Shown here piece by piece: positions 11,501-23,929 of a DNA stretch of 64,000 nucleotides. This stretch comes from Amanita rubescens (lineage: Eukaryota; Basidiomycota; Agaricomycetes; Agaricales; Amanitaceae): assembly GCA_015039365.1 (NCBI GenBank), contig WION01000031.1:248001-312000 (forward strand), in the 5' to 3' direction. Below the pieces are notes generated by a model. That model saw only the letters and a list, made by a program, of their open reading frames with translations, was not told the DNA's origin and ran no database searches. Both the position numbers and the translations under genes were made by a program. The stretch's first letter is position 1. Every line of letters begins with the position of its first letter.

Positions 11501-12427
11501 AAAGGAGCAGATGTGAATGCTCCTGGTGGATACTATGGCAATCCATTGCACGCTGCATCATCACAAGGTTATGGTTACATTGTCAGGCTTCTATTGGATA
11601 AAGGAGCAGATGTGAATGCTCCTGGTGGATTGCATGGCAATGCATTGTGTGCTGCATTAGATGAGCATCATGCTGAAATTGCCATGATTCTGTTGGATAA
11701 AGGAGCAGATGTGAATGCTCCTGGTGGATACTATGGCAATCCATTGCAAGCTGCATCATCAGAGGGTGATGGTGAAGTTGTAAGGCTTCTGTTGGATAAA
11801 GGAGCAGATGTGAATGCAAAGGGTGGATACTATGGCAATCCATTGTGTGCTGCATTAGATGAGCATCATGCTGAAATTGCCATGATTCTGTTGGATAAAG
11901 GAGCAGATGTGAATGCTCCTGGTGGATACTATGGCAATCCATTGCAAGCTGCATCATCAGAGGGTGATGGTGAAGTTGTAAGGCTTCTGTTGGATAAAGG
12001 AGCAGATGTGAATGCAAAGGGTGGATACTATGGCAATCCATTGCAAGCTGCATCATCACAGGGTTATGGTGAAGTTGTCAGGCTTCTATTGGATAAAGGA
12101 GCAGATGTGAATGCTCCTGGCGGATTGCATGACAATGCATTGTGTGCTGCATTAGATAAGCATCATGCTGAAATTGCCATGATTCTGTTGGATAAAGGAG
12201 CAGATGTGAATGCAAAGGGTGGATACTATGGCAATCCATTGCAAGCTGCATCATCACAGGGTTATGGTGAAGTTGTAAGGCTTCTGTTGGATAAAGGAGT
12301 AGATGTGAATGCAAAGGGTGGAAAATATGGCAATGCATTGCAAGCTGCATCACATATGGGTTATGCTGAAATTGTCACACTTCTGTTGGATAAAGGAGCA
12401 AATGAGGATTTGCAGGGTGAATTCTAG
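8513..12427 (+). CDS. NLR2: NACHT-ankyrin repeat protein (six exons, 1214 aa)
   Basis: Paralogue of NLR1 and NLR3. Exons: 8513-8551, 8611-8626, 8686-8844, 8895-8919, 8969-9553 and 9607-12427. The frame is open throughout and the introns are 49-59 nt. Walker A GISGCGKT is at residues 70-77 and Walker B IVIDALDE at 172-179. The ankyrin domain starts near 493 and has 22 repeats, the most of the three. It differs from its sisters at the N-terminus: exon 1 ends after NFVKDSSFND, so the EVHGSY residues are gone, and the NIQVTN micro-exon is missing. A short EDI duplication follows the P-loop exon (IEDIEDIKEI). Repeats 15-16 and 17-18 are a recent 198-bp duplication. No inactivating change is visible. 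Whether it signals without the full N-terminal motif is open. Confidence 0.87.
10358..12424 (+). repeat. 99-bp tandem ankyrin repeats of NLR2
   Basis: Twenty-one regular 99-bp units plus a divergent leading unit. Two repeat flavours dominate: SSKGYG/SSQGYG units, and DEHHAEIAMI units that recur with period two near the 3' end. This is a higher-order pattern absent from NLR1. Confidence 0.9.
11651..12046 (+). repeat. 198-bp internal tandem duplication in NLR2
   Basis: Positions 11651-11848 and 11849-12046 each hold the same two ankyrin repeats (a DEHHAEIAMI unit followed by a SSEGDGEVVRL unit). I see no base difference over about 195 bp. This indicates very recent expansion by two repeats. 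Confidence 0.85.
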
Positions 12428-12726
12428 TCCAATGGATTGCAAGCTGTATTGTCCTTGAATGCACATGTATGATAAGGCAGGTACTCAAACTCAATGTCTG
12501 TATTGGTTATAATCAGTGATGCTAAGATTTCTCAGACATGATGTCATTGGGTGTATGACAACAGTTGTTAAACCAAGTAATCTGATAAATGTTGGCTTGA
12601 TCAAAGCCACTTCTCTTTTACAATATATTGAAAATCTTCATCTCTTGTCATGTATGATATGTTTTGTAAGTATGTACCTCACTGGATATCACAATGTAAT
12701 AGTAAGTTAGTAACCAACCACACTTC

Positions 12727-15470
12727 CTACCTCACCCGCTTATAAAATAACAAATATGCCGACCGACTCTCATCCCGCTCCCAAGCACCAAACACATCCT
12801 CATGCCTCACATCCGAAACCAGTTCATCATCTATCCTAACCCACCCTTCCCGTCCCTTCACTCCTCCTACCCCTGTTCCACCCCATGCCGGAACGGCACC
12901 GGAACCAGTACCAGCATACCTCGTTGGATGAAGTACATCAAGTGTGTAATGCCCGCCGGAAGCCGACAAGCCATGATGGTACAATACGCCGAACAACTTA
13001 TACTTTGGCGACCAGCTTTTCCTTATTCCAGGTGCCAACACATCTAAATGTGCGCCTAGTCAGTTCCTTCCCTCTAAAAGCGAGAGAATGCGGAAACGTA
13101 CCGTTCGAGATATCCAGCTCGGGCCCAAACCGAACTTGTTTCCCAACTTTGACGACGCCACCCACGTTCGTGTCGTAACAGAATCGTTTCATATGGAGAA
13201 CCAATATAGGCGGTAGAGCGTCAATGTGGACCAGCTGTTGCGCTTCCAGAGTTGTACCTGGGCGACCGGGATGAGTGACTTGAACGGGTTGAGGATGTGA
13301 GATGTAAGATAAAGCGTCCTGGACTGTGTGTGTTTGGTCGCGCTACCAAATGAATCCACGAGCGTTAGCAGAAGCGAGGAAGAAAACGAACAGAAACGTA
13401 CCTGGATGTCTAATCTAACCGACCTCCAATCTTCAACTATGACCGAATCCTTTTTCGCGTAGGGAACCCTCAACGTCGTCCTAAACTTGCCGCCAAACAT
13501 TTTCGATATAGGCGTCTCGGTGCTTTGTATCTATCAATCCGTTAAGCACGCGACGTCATGAAAGAAGGACAACTCACGGTCCGTGTGACGACGGTCCGAT
13601 TCCGCTTCCCGACTTCTTGCCAACCTAGTTCCTCAGGCGGCGCAGCCTCTTCTTTTTCTTCAGCAGGCTCAGAGGGGGTCTGAAGCGTATGCCGACGACC
13701 CGTCACCTCTTCTCGCAACACCACCAATTCCTCCTCTAACGTCTCCAACAAGAACCCTAAGAACTCTTCCGCATCTTCTTGTTGACCGCCCTACAGAATC
13801 AGAATCAGCAAACCATTCTTCTAATAATCCTTCACCCAAACACTTACCCGCATATTGTCAAACCTCTTCTTCTCCTTCAACGCATCATACACATACGTCG
13901 GTATGAACGATTCACCTTCCCACATCCCCTCATCCTCACCACCATCCCGGTTCCCATCTTCCCATTGTCGTTCCTTTTCCTTCCCTTTCCCTCCTCCTCC
14001 ACCCCACCCATTAACCAACGCATGCCCGTTCACCAAACGAACATCATCCACCACAAAATCCTTGATAAACTCAATCATAGCGTCCACCAGAGGCGTCTTA
14101 TCGCTACTACCCTTCATCTTCTCCTTGTCGCCCTTCAACCTCCCAAGCTCAACAAACAACTTTTGGACAGGCGGAGTGTAAACCAACATCTGCAACACGG
14201 CATTGGCAAAACACATGTTACCGCTGTTGACTAATCCACGAGGTCGTATTGTTGTAGGAATCGTTGTTGTCGTTGTCGCGGTTGCAGCTGCAGGTAAATT
14301 CCCGCCACCGCTCAAAAGAGCGATCAAATCGGCCTTGTTTTTCTCATGTGCGGTGGCACCCGATGAAGACGGCTCGCCGAAAACGTACTGGTGACTGGGA
14401 ATAGAAGCTGGGATAGATATCCCTACGACGTTTGAGGTTGGGAGGGCGTTCCTCCCTGATCCAGAGGTGGATGACGAAGACTCGGATGATTTGAGGAGGG
14501 ACGCCCATGATTTTTTAGGTGGGGGCGGGGGGAGGTGAAGTGGTAGTGGTAGTGGTCGTTACGGCTGTTGGGGTTTCGGCTGTTTCAGTAGATGTAGAAG
14601 CGGCGGCGTTGGCACTGGCGGTGGTGGTAGTAGAGGCAGAGGTAGTCAAAACAGCTTCCTCGGCCTCGGCCGTGGTTGATACAACTGATTTTTCGTCAAG
14701 AACGTCTTCGTCCGTTTTGAGTGGTATCGTACCATTACCAACCACGGCGGGCAGAGAAACAGAAGTAGTAGACGTTGCCGGGGACCCAGCGAAGAAGGAA
14801 CGGTCGACGAGTCTGTTGCAACAGCAGCCGCAACCTGCGGCACGCCGTTTTCGCTCTCGGTCTCATTCCCGTTTTCTTCGTGCTTTTCCTCTTCAACCAC
14901 TGCTGCTACTTTCTCCTTTACTTCGATCTCTGCCATGTCTTCGTAACCGACGACAGGCAACGTGACAGACGGCAGTGGGGGTGGAGACGGAGGTGGTTGT
15001 ACAGATATCCAACGCTTGCTGAACGACATCCGGTGGTGGATGCGCTTGAGGGGATATAATGATGGCAGGCGCATTGGAAGGATCCGCAGGACGTCGGGAC
15101 CATATAGCCCATGACGATTTTAGCTTGAGCGTTGGCGGTTGCAGTTGAGACTGCGGTTGTTCTCTTTGTTGTGGGATTGGGGTTGAATTTGGATTTGAAC
15201 TTTTTTCGTCCGAGTCCGGTTGAGGAGAGAGCAGTGTACTTTGAATAACAGGCGAAGCGTGAGATGACGAGACAGTAGAAACGCGAATAGTGGCCATTTA
15301 TAGTATAAACGTCCTTAGTGGCAAGTTCTATTGGAGTAGGCGTGGGTGGCGTCGGAGAACTGTCGGTATGGGTGGAGGGTCAACATCTTTCTGATGTTCA
15401 AGATCTGTGGGAGTGGCTGGGGACTCGAACGCATGTTGCTGCACTGGTGCTGGTCGATATCGTGACTAAA
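12727..15470 (-). pseudogene. USP10/Ubp3-like ubiquitin hydrolase, copy B (N-terminus broken, catalytic core open)
   Basis: The 5' half is damaged: a net one-base insertion near 15285, a frame change near 14995, a deletion of about 40 bp near 14795, and a two-base loss in the G tract near 14522. The copy also ends near 15470 without the true N-terminus. From the ATG at 14327 (protein start MIALLSGGGN), however, the catalytic domain is fully open. Exons are 14327-13848, 13790-13578, 13530-13402, 13342-13102 and 13043-12727, encoding 459 aa. It keeps the Cys box (GLVNSGNMCFANAVLQ), the QQEDAEEFL motif, the His box (LSASGGHYTLDV) and VRIDDELV. It is either a decaying copy or the source of an N-terminally truncated enzyme. 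There is no evidence of a promoter near 14330. Confidence 0.75.
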
Positions 15471-15499
15471 GCGTGACTCCCCTCTTTCCTGGGGATCCT

Positions 15500-16674
15500 G
15501 ATTCCTGGCGGAGGTGATGCAGGCGGTTGGACGGTGGAAACCCTGCGTGGAACTAAACCTTTCTCGTGTTCACTGGATTCCAAACATCGCGGCCCGTACT
15601 ACTCAATTCAACCCTACGGTGGATTTCGTGCTTGACTCGGAGCGCGTCGTGCGCGTAAGCCTTAGCAGTTTGAACGAGCTGAAGTTAGGCCAGTCTCCCC
15701 ACCGTCTTTCATTCCACCGCCAAAACCACTGTGCTTATTCTTTCGCTGACGGACAGGGCATGTTCCTAGGGCTCTTCATTTTGTACATACTTGAGTATTG
15801 TCATTCTGGCATTCTGAGTCTTTGGCACAGTCCTACTCGAACAAGCCAGTCCGTCATACACAGCCCATTTTATCTATCCATCAAACGTCTATCTCGTCCA
15901 TTTCATGACTCGTAATTCCAGATATGTACGCTACCATCGATAGAGATTATCGATTATCGACGAGTAATGTGGGTGTGGCCGTCTAGGCGCCATGTTCCCG
16001 TGTAGCTGACTGCCGCATCGGGCCTCGATCGCCCCTCCAAGGACTGGCAAGCATACACCTAATTCGAAAACGAAACTCCACATAAGCATCCTAGCCGTGG
16101 ACTCTTGCGCATCCTCCTCTGCCTCTTCCATCACCAAGGCACTACGTCACTTGGCGCGACATTACTCCCCGCCATCCACTTCACCTACAGGCTGATTGTA
16201 TGCGGGAAAGGAACTTGCGAAGGCTGCGCGACAGAGCGAGAAGAGGCGTATTCTAGGAGATTGATCCAGAAAGATCGCGAGGTCGATCGGTAAGAGATAG
16301 AACACTCGGAGTCAAATTATATATTCACGAGTGCGCGTGCACTGGCCATAATATGTGTCGCATTCAAATAAGTCTGCATAGAGCCGTCAAGTTGCAGGAC
16401 GTACCGTGTGCCATGATGGTGATGTCTACTAATAGTAATAGCCATAGATGGAGGAACTTGAGCTGTCCGACACATCCACTAAATGCACTCAATGACAGCC
16501 AAGAAGTCTTCGAGAACAAGTTCGAATTGAGTTGTACACAAGTTTGAGTGAAAGTTCGTCGCAAATGCAGATGTCGTGCGGAGATTTCCGCATCGTGGAA
16601 ATGTGACTTGCAATTGTGACACGTGACGCATCCGTCTTCATTTCGCACTACCACAACCGCCGACCCTTGATAAC
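15500..16674 (+). repeat. Array leader, copy 3 (upstream region of NLR3)
   Basis: Third copy of the leader. It includes the ATCGCGGCCCGTACTACTCA block (about 15585) and an AT-rich TTATATATTC stretch (about 16317) beside ACTCGGAGTC. It ends in TTGATAACATGAAT at the NLR3 start. No gene is supported within it. Confidence 0.7.
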
Positions 16675-19600
16675 ATGAATCATCCTATCAGCTTCAAGGA
16701 TAGCACCTTCAATGAAGTTCATGGTAGCTATGTGTGTCATCCAGTCTGATACCAATCACATAACACTGACAACCAATATGACTTAGACACAGAATACCAT
16801 TCAAGTCACAAATGGTATATGATAGTTTTTATCACTGAAACTCATATCTCAAATGTTACACCTAGTAAATAAGGAAGAGCTTCTTGGTTTGTTATTTAGC
16901 TGCCAACCTCCACAATGCATTAAGAAGCCTGATATAAAGTTCTTACTGCAGAAAAGTTCAAAAACTGGTTGGCTGTACCTGATCCATCAATCAACCATAA
17001 CATTGCAAAGGAGAAGCACCACAAGGGCACTTGTCAGTGGCTCCTAGATGACAAGAGATATATTTCCTGGAAAGAACAATCTAACTCTTTCATGTGGATT
17101 AATGGCATATGTGAGCAACATCTTTAATGGGGTTATTCCTAGAGACTCAATGATTTGCAGCTGGTTGTGGGAAGACTGTCATTTGGTGAATATTCTTTTT
17201 GGCACTTTCTGCTGCTCAGCTAAGAGAAGAACAGCTCCACCATCATTGAGGACATCAAAAACATTGTTCAAGATCCTCCTGGGACTGGTTTGGCCTATTT
17301 CTATTTTGACATCAATGACAAAATGAAGCAGACATCCAGAAGCCTTCTTTCTTCTCTAGTCCTGAGTTTGACAGCAAAGTCCAAGAATTTTTTGCTGTTG
17401 GAAAAGCTTTATGACAAGCATGACCAGCTTCATAAACCAACAAATGCTGAACTCCTTCATCTGCTTATGAACCTTTTGAAACTCTTCCAGCAAGCTTACA
17501 TTGTTATTGATGCTCTGGATGAATGTGATGATTATGACCAGTTATTTGTCCAAGTGGTTAAAATCATTTATGAATGGCAATTGCCACATTTTCACCTTCT
17601 GGTGAGCAGCAGAAGAGAGCAGCACATCATCACCTCTATGGGAGAATGTGGCCCAGCTGAAATATGTCTGTCTGCAGAATTGGTTGAGAGAGATGTGATA
17701 TCCTATATTTGTTCAGTTGTTCAAGAAGACCATAGGCTGAAGATATGGAGTGACATTGTACAACAAGATATAAAGAACACACTTATTAGTGGTGCAAATG
17801 GAATGTATGTTTGATCACATTTTTAACTATCCAGAGGCACTTAAAGTAGCTGAGCAGGTTCCGCTGGGTTGCATGCCAAGTCGAAGAGCTGAAGTACTGC
17901 CAAAGTGAAATAGTGCTTATAGAAACATTGAAATCTCTTCCAAAAGACCTTGAAACCACATATGATCAAATACTTCAAAGGATTCATGAAAAGGAGATGT
18001 CATCTGCAAAGGTTTTTCTACTGTGGTTAGCATTGGGCATGAGACCTTTCACACAAGAGCAACTAGCCATTTTGGTGACATTTGATCCCCTAAATGGCAC
18101 ATTTAATTCCAAGATGGGATTGCCACATCCTGATAATGTCTTACGAGTGTGTTCCAGCCTCATAATGAAGACAAGTTATAACACAGTCAAACTGGCTCAT
18201 GCAACTGTGAGGGAGTACTTGATTAACAATCCAGGGAAAATTGGATTGTCTGATTTAGAAGCAGGTCATGCTTCCATTGCTCATTTTTGTTTATGTTATC
18301 TTCTGCATAGTCGGTGGCAAACAGAGAAAAATGAATTTCCACTTCTGCAGTACTCAGCACAACTTTGGCCAGACCACTACAAGCTTAGCAGCAAGGATGG
18401 AACCCTGCAGAAGACTGTAATAATGTTTTTTCAGTCAGAAAATGATACTTTTAATGAGTGGATAGAGATTTATCATGGTGCTTGGGAAATCACAGGACAT
18501 TACTCTCATATTTCACCACTCCACTATGCTGCACTACTTGGACTGGGGGACATTGTGGAACACTTGGTCAAAGGCAATGATTTCATTCCTGCATATGGTG
18601 GAATTATTCAAATTGCTGCAAAGCATGGATATGTTGATATTATCAAAATTCTGTTGGAGAAGGGTGTAGATGTGAATACACAGGGTGAACACTTTGGCAA
18701 CGCACTACAGGCTGCAATATCTGGAAATAATCTTGAAATGATCAGGCTTCTGGTGAATGAAGGTGCAGATGTCAATGCACAGGCTGGCAAATATGGAAGT
18801 GCATTATATCAGGCATCATTACGAGGGCATGCTCAAATTGTCAGGCTTTTATTAGAAAAAGCAGCAAATGTCAATGCACAAGGTGGAGAATATGGGAGTG
18901 CATTGCAAGCTGCATCATATCAGGGCCATACTGAGATTGTAAAGCTTCTCCTGAACACAGGAGCATATGTAAATGCACAGGGTGGAAAATACAGTAACCC
19001 ATTGCAAGCTGCATTAGCAATGCATCATGTAACTATTGCAAAGCTTCTTTTAGATCAAGGGGCAAATGCCGATGTGAATTTACAGGAAGGCTATACATTG
19101 CAAGCTGCATCATACAAAGGTCATACTGAAATTGTCAGGCTTCTGTTGGATACAGGAGCAAATGTGAATGCACCAGGTAGAGAATATGGCAATGCATTGC
19201 AAGCTGCATCAAACAAGGGTCATGCTGAAATTGTCAGGCTTCTGTTGGATAAAGGAGCAAATGTGAATCCACCAGGATATGGCAATGCATTGCAAGCTGC
19301 ATCAAACAAGGGTCATGCTGCAATTGTCAGGCTTCTGTTGGATAAAGGAGCAAATGTGAATGCACAGGGTGGGAAATATGGCAATGCATTGCAAGCTGCA
19401 TCATACAATGGTCACACTGAAATTGTCAGGCTTCTGTTGGATAAAGGAGCAAATGTGAATGCACAGGGTGGGAAATATGGCAATGCATTGCAAGCTGCAT
19501 CATACAATGGTCACACTGAAATTGTCAGGCTTTTGTTGGATAAAGGAGCAAATGTGAATGCACAGGGTGAGGAATATGGCAATGCATTGCAAGCTGCATC

Positions 19601-20564
19601 ATACAATGGTCACACTGAAATTGTCGGGCTTTTGTTGGATAAAGGAGCAAATGTGAATGCACAGGGTAGGGAATATGGCAATGCATTGCGAGCTGCATCA
19701 TACAATCGTCACACCGAAATTGTCAGGCTTCTGTTGGATAAAGGAGCAAATGTGAATGAGGGTGGCAGATATGGCAATGCATTGCAAACTGCATCACATG
19801 GGGGTCATGCAGGAATTGTCAGGCTTCTATTGAATACAGGAGCAGATGTGAATGCAAAGGGTGGATACTATGGCAATCCATTGCATGCTGCATCATCAGG
19901 GGGTTATGGTGAAGTTGTAAGGCTTCTGTTGGATAAAGGAGTAGATGTGAATGCACAGGGTGGACAATATGGCAATGCATTGCAAGCTGCATCATCTGGG
20001 GGACATGCTGAAATTGTCAGGCTTCTGTTGGATAAAGGAGCAGATGTGAATGCACAGGGTGGAAAATATGGCAATGCATTGCAAGCTGCATCATCTGGGG
20101 GACATGCTGAAATTGTCAGTCTTCTGTTGGATAAAGGAGCAGATGTGAATGCAAAGGGTGGAGAATATGGCAATGCATTGCAAGCTGCATCACATAGGGG
20201 TCATGCTAAAATTGTCAGACTTCTGCTGGATAAAGGAGCAGATGTGAATGCACAGGGTGGAGAATATGGCAATGCATTGCAAGCTGCATCATCTGAGGGA
20301 CATGCTGAAATTGTCAGGCTTCTGTTGGATAAAAGAGCAGATGTGAATGCACAGGGTGGAGAATATGGCAATGCATTGCAAGCTGCATCATCAAAGGGTT
20401 ATGGTGAGATTGTCATGCTTCTGTTGGATAAAGGAGCAGATGTGGATGCACAGGGTGGCAAATATTTCAATGCATCGCAAGCTGCATCACACAATGGCCA
20501 TGATGAAATTGTCTGTCTTCTGTTGAATAAAGGAGCAAACAAGGATTTGCAGGGCAAATTCTAA
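16675..20564 (+). CDS. NLR3: NACHT-ankyrin repeat protein (seven exons, 1186 aa)
   Basis: Paralogue of NLR1 with the full N-terminal leader (MNHPISFKDSTFNEVHGSY, then NTIQVTN). Exons: 16675-16731, 16793-16814, 16866-16886, 16952-17110, 17161-17185, 17235-17804 and 17858-20564. All phases agree and no stop interrupts the frame. Walker A GISGCGKT is at 85-92 and Walker B IVIDALDE at 184-191. The ankyrin domain starts near 503 and has about 21 repeats. The first few (units 3-6) are the most diverged in the array (for example LAMHHVTIAKLLLDQGAN). Units 8-13 form a block using GANVN in place of GADVN, and units 6, 8 and 13 are one or two residues short. This mixed age suggests part of the older receptor survives while the rest has been homogenised. 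It is convergent with the intact hydrolase, with stop codons about 290 bp apart. Confidence 0.88.
18606..20561 (+). repeat. 99-bp tandem ankyrin repeats of NLR3
   Basis: About 20 units of 93-99 bp. Units 9-12 (about 19303-19698) are nearly identical to one another. Units near 18700-19100 are clearly older and more diverged. Variation again concentrates in the short segment before the second helix (SGGHAE, YNGHTE, NKGHAE, SKGYGE). Confidence 0.9.
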
Positions 20565-20852
20565 TGCAATGCATTTCAAGCTGCATTATCCTTGAATGCA
20601 AAGGTAGGTACTCAAACTCAATGTGTGTATTTGTCATAATCAGCAATGCTAAAATTTCTTCAACATAGTTTCAGTGCACAAAGTTGGGTGTATGACAACA
20701 GTTGTTAAACCAAGTATGCTGATAAATGCGGGCATGATCAAAGCCACTTCTCTTTTACAATGTACTGAAAATCTTCATGTATGATATGTTTGTAAGTATG
20801 TACCTCACCGGATATCACAATGTAATAGTAAGTTAGCGACCAGCCCCCATTC

Positions 20853-23838
20853 CTACCTCACCCGCTTATAAAATAACAAATATGCCGACCGACTCTCATC
20901 CCGCTCCCAAGCACCAAACACATCCTCATGCCTCACATCCGAAACCAGTTCATCATCTATCCTAACCCACCCTTCCCGTCCCTTCACTCCTCCTCCTACC
21001 CCTGTTCCACCCCATGCCGGAACGGCACCGGAACCAGTACCAGCATACCTTGTTGGATGTAATACATCAAGTGTGTAATGCCCACCGGAAGCCGACAAGC
21101 CATGATGGTACAATACGCCGAACAACTTGTACTTTGGCGACCAGCTTTTCCTTATTCCAGGTGCCAACACGTCTAAATGATGTATGCCTAGTCAGTTCCT
21201 TCCCTCAGAGAGCGAGAGAATGAAAAAAACGCACCGTTCGAGATATCTAACTCGGGCCCAAACCGAACTTGTTTCCCGACTTTGACGACACCACCCACGT
21301 TCGTGTCGTAACAAAATCGTTTCATATGGAGAACCAGTATAGGCGGTAAGGCGTCAATGTGGACCAGCTGTTGAGCTTCCAGAGTTGTACCCGGGCGACC
21401 GGGATGAGTGACTTGAACGGGTTGAGGATGTGAGATGTAAGATAAAGCGTCCTGGACTGTGTGTGTTTGGTCGCGCTGCCAAATGAATCCACGAGCGTTA
21501 GCAGAAGCGAGGAAGAAAACGAACAGAAACGTACCTGGATGTCTAATCTAACCGACCTCCAATCTTCAACTATGACAGAATCCTTTTTCGCGTAGGGAAC
21601 CCTCAACGTCGTCCTAAACTTGCCGCCAAACATTTTCGATATAGGCGTTTCGGTGCTTTGTATCTATCCATCCGTTAAGCACGCGACGTCATGAAAAGAA
21701 GGACAACTCACGGTCCGTGTGACGACGGTCCGATTCCGCTTCCCGACTTCTTGCCAACCTAGTTCCTCAGGCGGCGCTGCCTCTTCTTTTTCTTCAGCAG
21801 GCTCAGAGGGGGCCTGAAGCGTATGCCGACGACCCGTCACCTCTTCTCGCAACACCACCAATTCCTCTTCTAAAGTCTCCAACAAGAACCCTAAGAACTC
21901 TTCCGCGTCTTCTTGTTGACCGCCCTACAGAATCAGAATCAGCAAACCATTCTTCTAATAATCCTTCACCCAAACACTTACCCGCATATTGTCAAACCTC
22001 TTCTTCTCCTTCAACGCATCGTACACATACGTCGGTATGAACGATTCACCTTCCCACATTCCCTCATCCTCACCACCACCCTGGTTCCCATCTTCCCATT
22101 GCCGTTCCTTTTCCTTCCCTTTCCCTCCTCCACCCCACCCATTAGCCAACGCATGCCCGTTCACCAAACGAACATCATCCACCACAAAATCCTTGATAAA
22201 CTCAATCATAGCGTCCACCAGAGGCGTCTTATCGCTACCCTTCGTCTTCTCCTTGTCGCCCTTCAACCTCCCAAGCTCGACAAACAACTTTTGAACAGGC
22301 GGAGTATAAACCAACATCTGCAACACGGCATTGGCAAAACACATGTTACCGCTGTTGACTAATCCACGAGGTCGTATGGTTGTAGGGATCGTTGTTGTCG
22401 TTGTCGCGGTTGCAGCTGCAGGTAAATTCCCGCCACCGCTCAAAAGAGCGATCAAATCGGCCTTGTTCTTCTCGTGTGCGGTGGTACCCGATGAAGATGG
22501 CTCGCCAAATGCGTACTGGTGACTGGGAATAGAAGCTGGGATAGATATCCCTACGACGTTTGATGTTGGGAGGGCGTTCCTTCCTGATCCAGAGGCGGAC
22601 GATGAAGACTCGGATGATTTGAGGAGGGACGCCCATGATTTTTTAGGTGGGGGGGCGGGGGGAGGTGAAGTGGTAGTGGTAGTGGTCGTTACGGCTGTTG
22701 GGGTTTCGGCTGTTTCAGTAGATGTAGAAGCGGCGGCGGCGGCGGCGGTAGTAGAGGCAGAGGTAGTCAAAACAGCCTCCTCGGCCTCGGCCGTGGTTGA
22801 TGCAACCGATTTTTCGTCAAGAACGTCTTCGTCCGCTTTGAATGGTATCGTACCATTACCAACCACGGCGGGCAGAGATACAGAAGTAGTAGACGTTGCC
22901 GGGGATCCAGGTACCGTGGAAGACGTCGAATTGTCAATGACAGAAGTAGCTGAAGAAGGAACGGTAGACGAGTCTGTTGCAACAGCAGCCGCAACCTGCG
23001 GCACGCCGTTTTCGCTCTCGCTCTCGTTTCCGTTTTCTTCGTGCTTTTCCTCTTCAACCACTGCTGCTACTTTCTCCTTTACTTCGATCTCTGCCATGTC
23101 TTCGTCACCGACGACAGGCAACGTGACAGACGGCAGTGGCGGTGGAGACGGAGGTGGTGTACGGATATCCAACGCTTGCTGAATGACATCCGGTGGTGGA
23201 TGCGCTTGAGGGGATATAATGATGGCAGGAGCGTTGGAAGGATCCGTAGGACGTCGGGACCATATAGCCCATGACGATTTTAGCTTGTGCGTTGGCGGTT
23301 GCGGTTGCGGCTGCGGTTCTTTTTGTTGTGTGGTTGGTGGATTTGAACTTTTTTCGTCCGAGTCCGGTTGAGGAGAGAGCAGTGTACTTTGAATAACAGG
23401 CGAAGCGTGAGATGACGAGACAGTAGAAATGGGAATAGTTCCAGTTATAGTATAAACGTTTTTAGTGACTTCTATTGGAGTAGGCGTGGGTGGCGTCGGA
23501 GAGGGAGCTGCCGGTATGGGTGGAGGGTCAACATCTTTCTGATGTTCAAGATCTGTGGGAGTGACTGGGAGCAAGGGCTGAGGCTGAGGCTGCCACTGCT
23601 GGTGTTGGTGTTGATGCTGTGGCTGGTGGTAATACTGAGGGTGTGGATGTGGATGATGGTTAAATGGGGGATAATGTTGTTGTTGCTGTTGCCTGCCGTG
23701 TTGAAGAGGATATGGAGGCGGGTAGAGAGGATGTGGAGAGCGGTTTTGTGGGCGTCGTGGTGAGGAAGAACCTGGCTGAGGATATTGGAAATAAGGTGGA
23801 TAAACAATGTACGGATATGCTGAGTGTGGACTCGCCAT
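20853..23838 (-). CDS. Ubiquitin carboxyl-terminal hydrolase, USP10/Ubp3 family (five exons, 919 aa)
   Basis: Cysteine peptidase (C19) that removes ubiquitin from proteins. The yeast homologue Ubp3 acts with Bre5 in transport and in selective autophagy of ribosomes. Exons on the minus strand: 23838-21982, 21924-21712, 21663-21535, 21475-21235 and 21172-20853. Introns are 48-62 nt, and intron 3 has a GCTAACG branch site. Residues 1-490 are low-complexity (Pro/Tyr/His/Gln-rich, then Ser/Thr/Ala-rich). The Cys box GLVNSGNMCFANAVLQ starts at 492 with the catalytic Cys at 500. QQEDAEEFLGF follows, then FGGKFRTTLRVP, VLHMKRF, the His box LSASGGHYTLDV with His 845, and WVRIDDELV supplying the third catalytic position. 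It ends in SAYLLFYKRVR. This is the only complete copy of four in the array and carries its own 5' end, so it is probably the parental, functional gene. Confidence 0.88.
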
Positions 23839-23929
23839 TGCTGGCTGCGGCGATCGTCGTACGAGCGCTTGTTCTAGTAACCAAACATGTCACAATACCA
23901 CATTATTGTCGTTCTTGAAGAACCGAACC

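Noticed and set aside
11583..12059. Long antisense open frames across the ankyrin repeats (also 3541-3786, 11286-11564, 19904-20173)
   Set aside because: They arise because a 99-bp period keeps any frame that is stop-free in one unit open in all units. Their peptides are simple repeats without family features.
18606..20561. Regular direct repeats that could be mistaken for a CRISPR array
   Set aside because: The period is 99 bp with no unique spacers, the units are coding, and the organism is eukaryotic.
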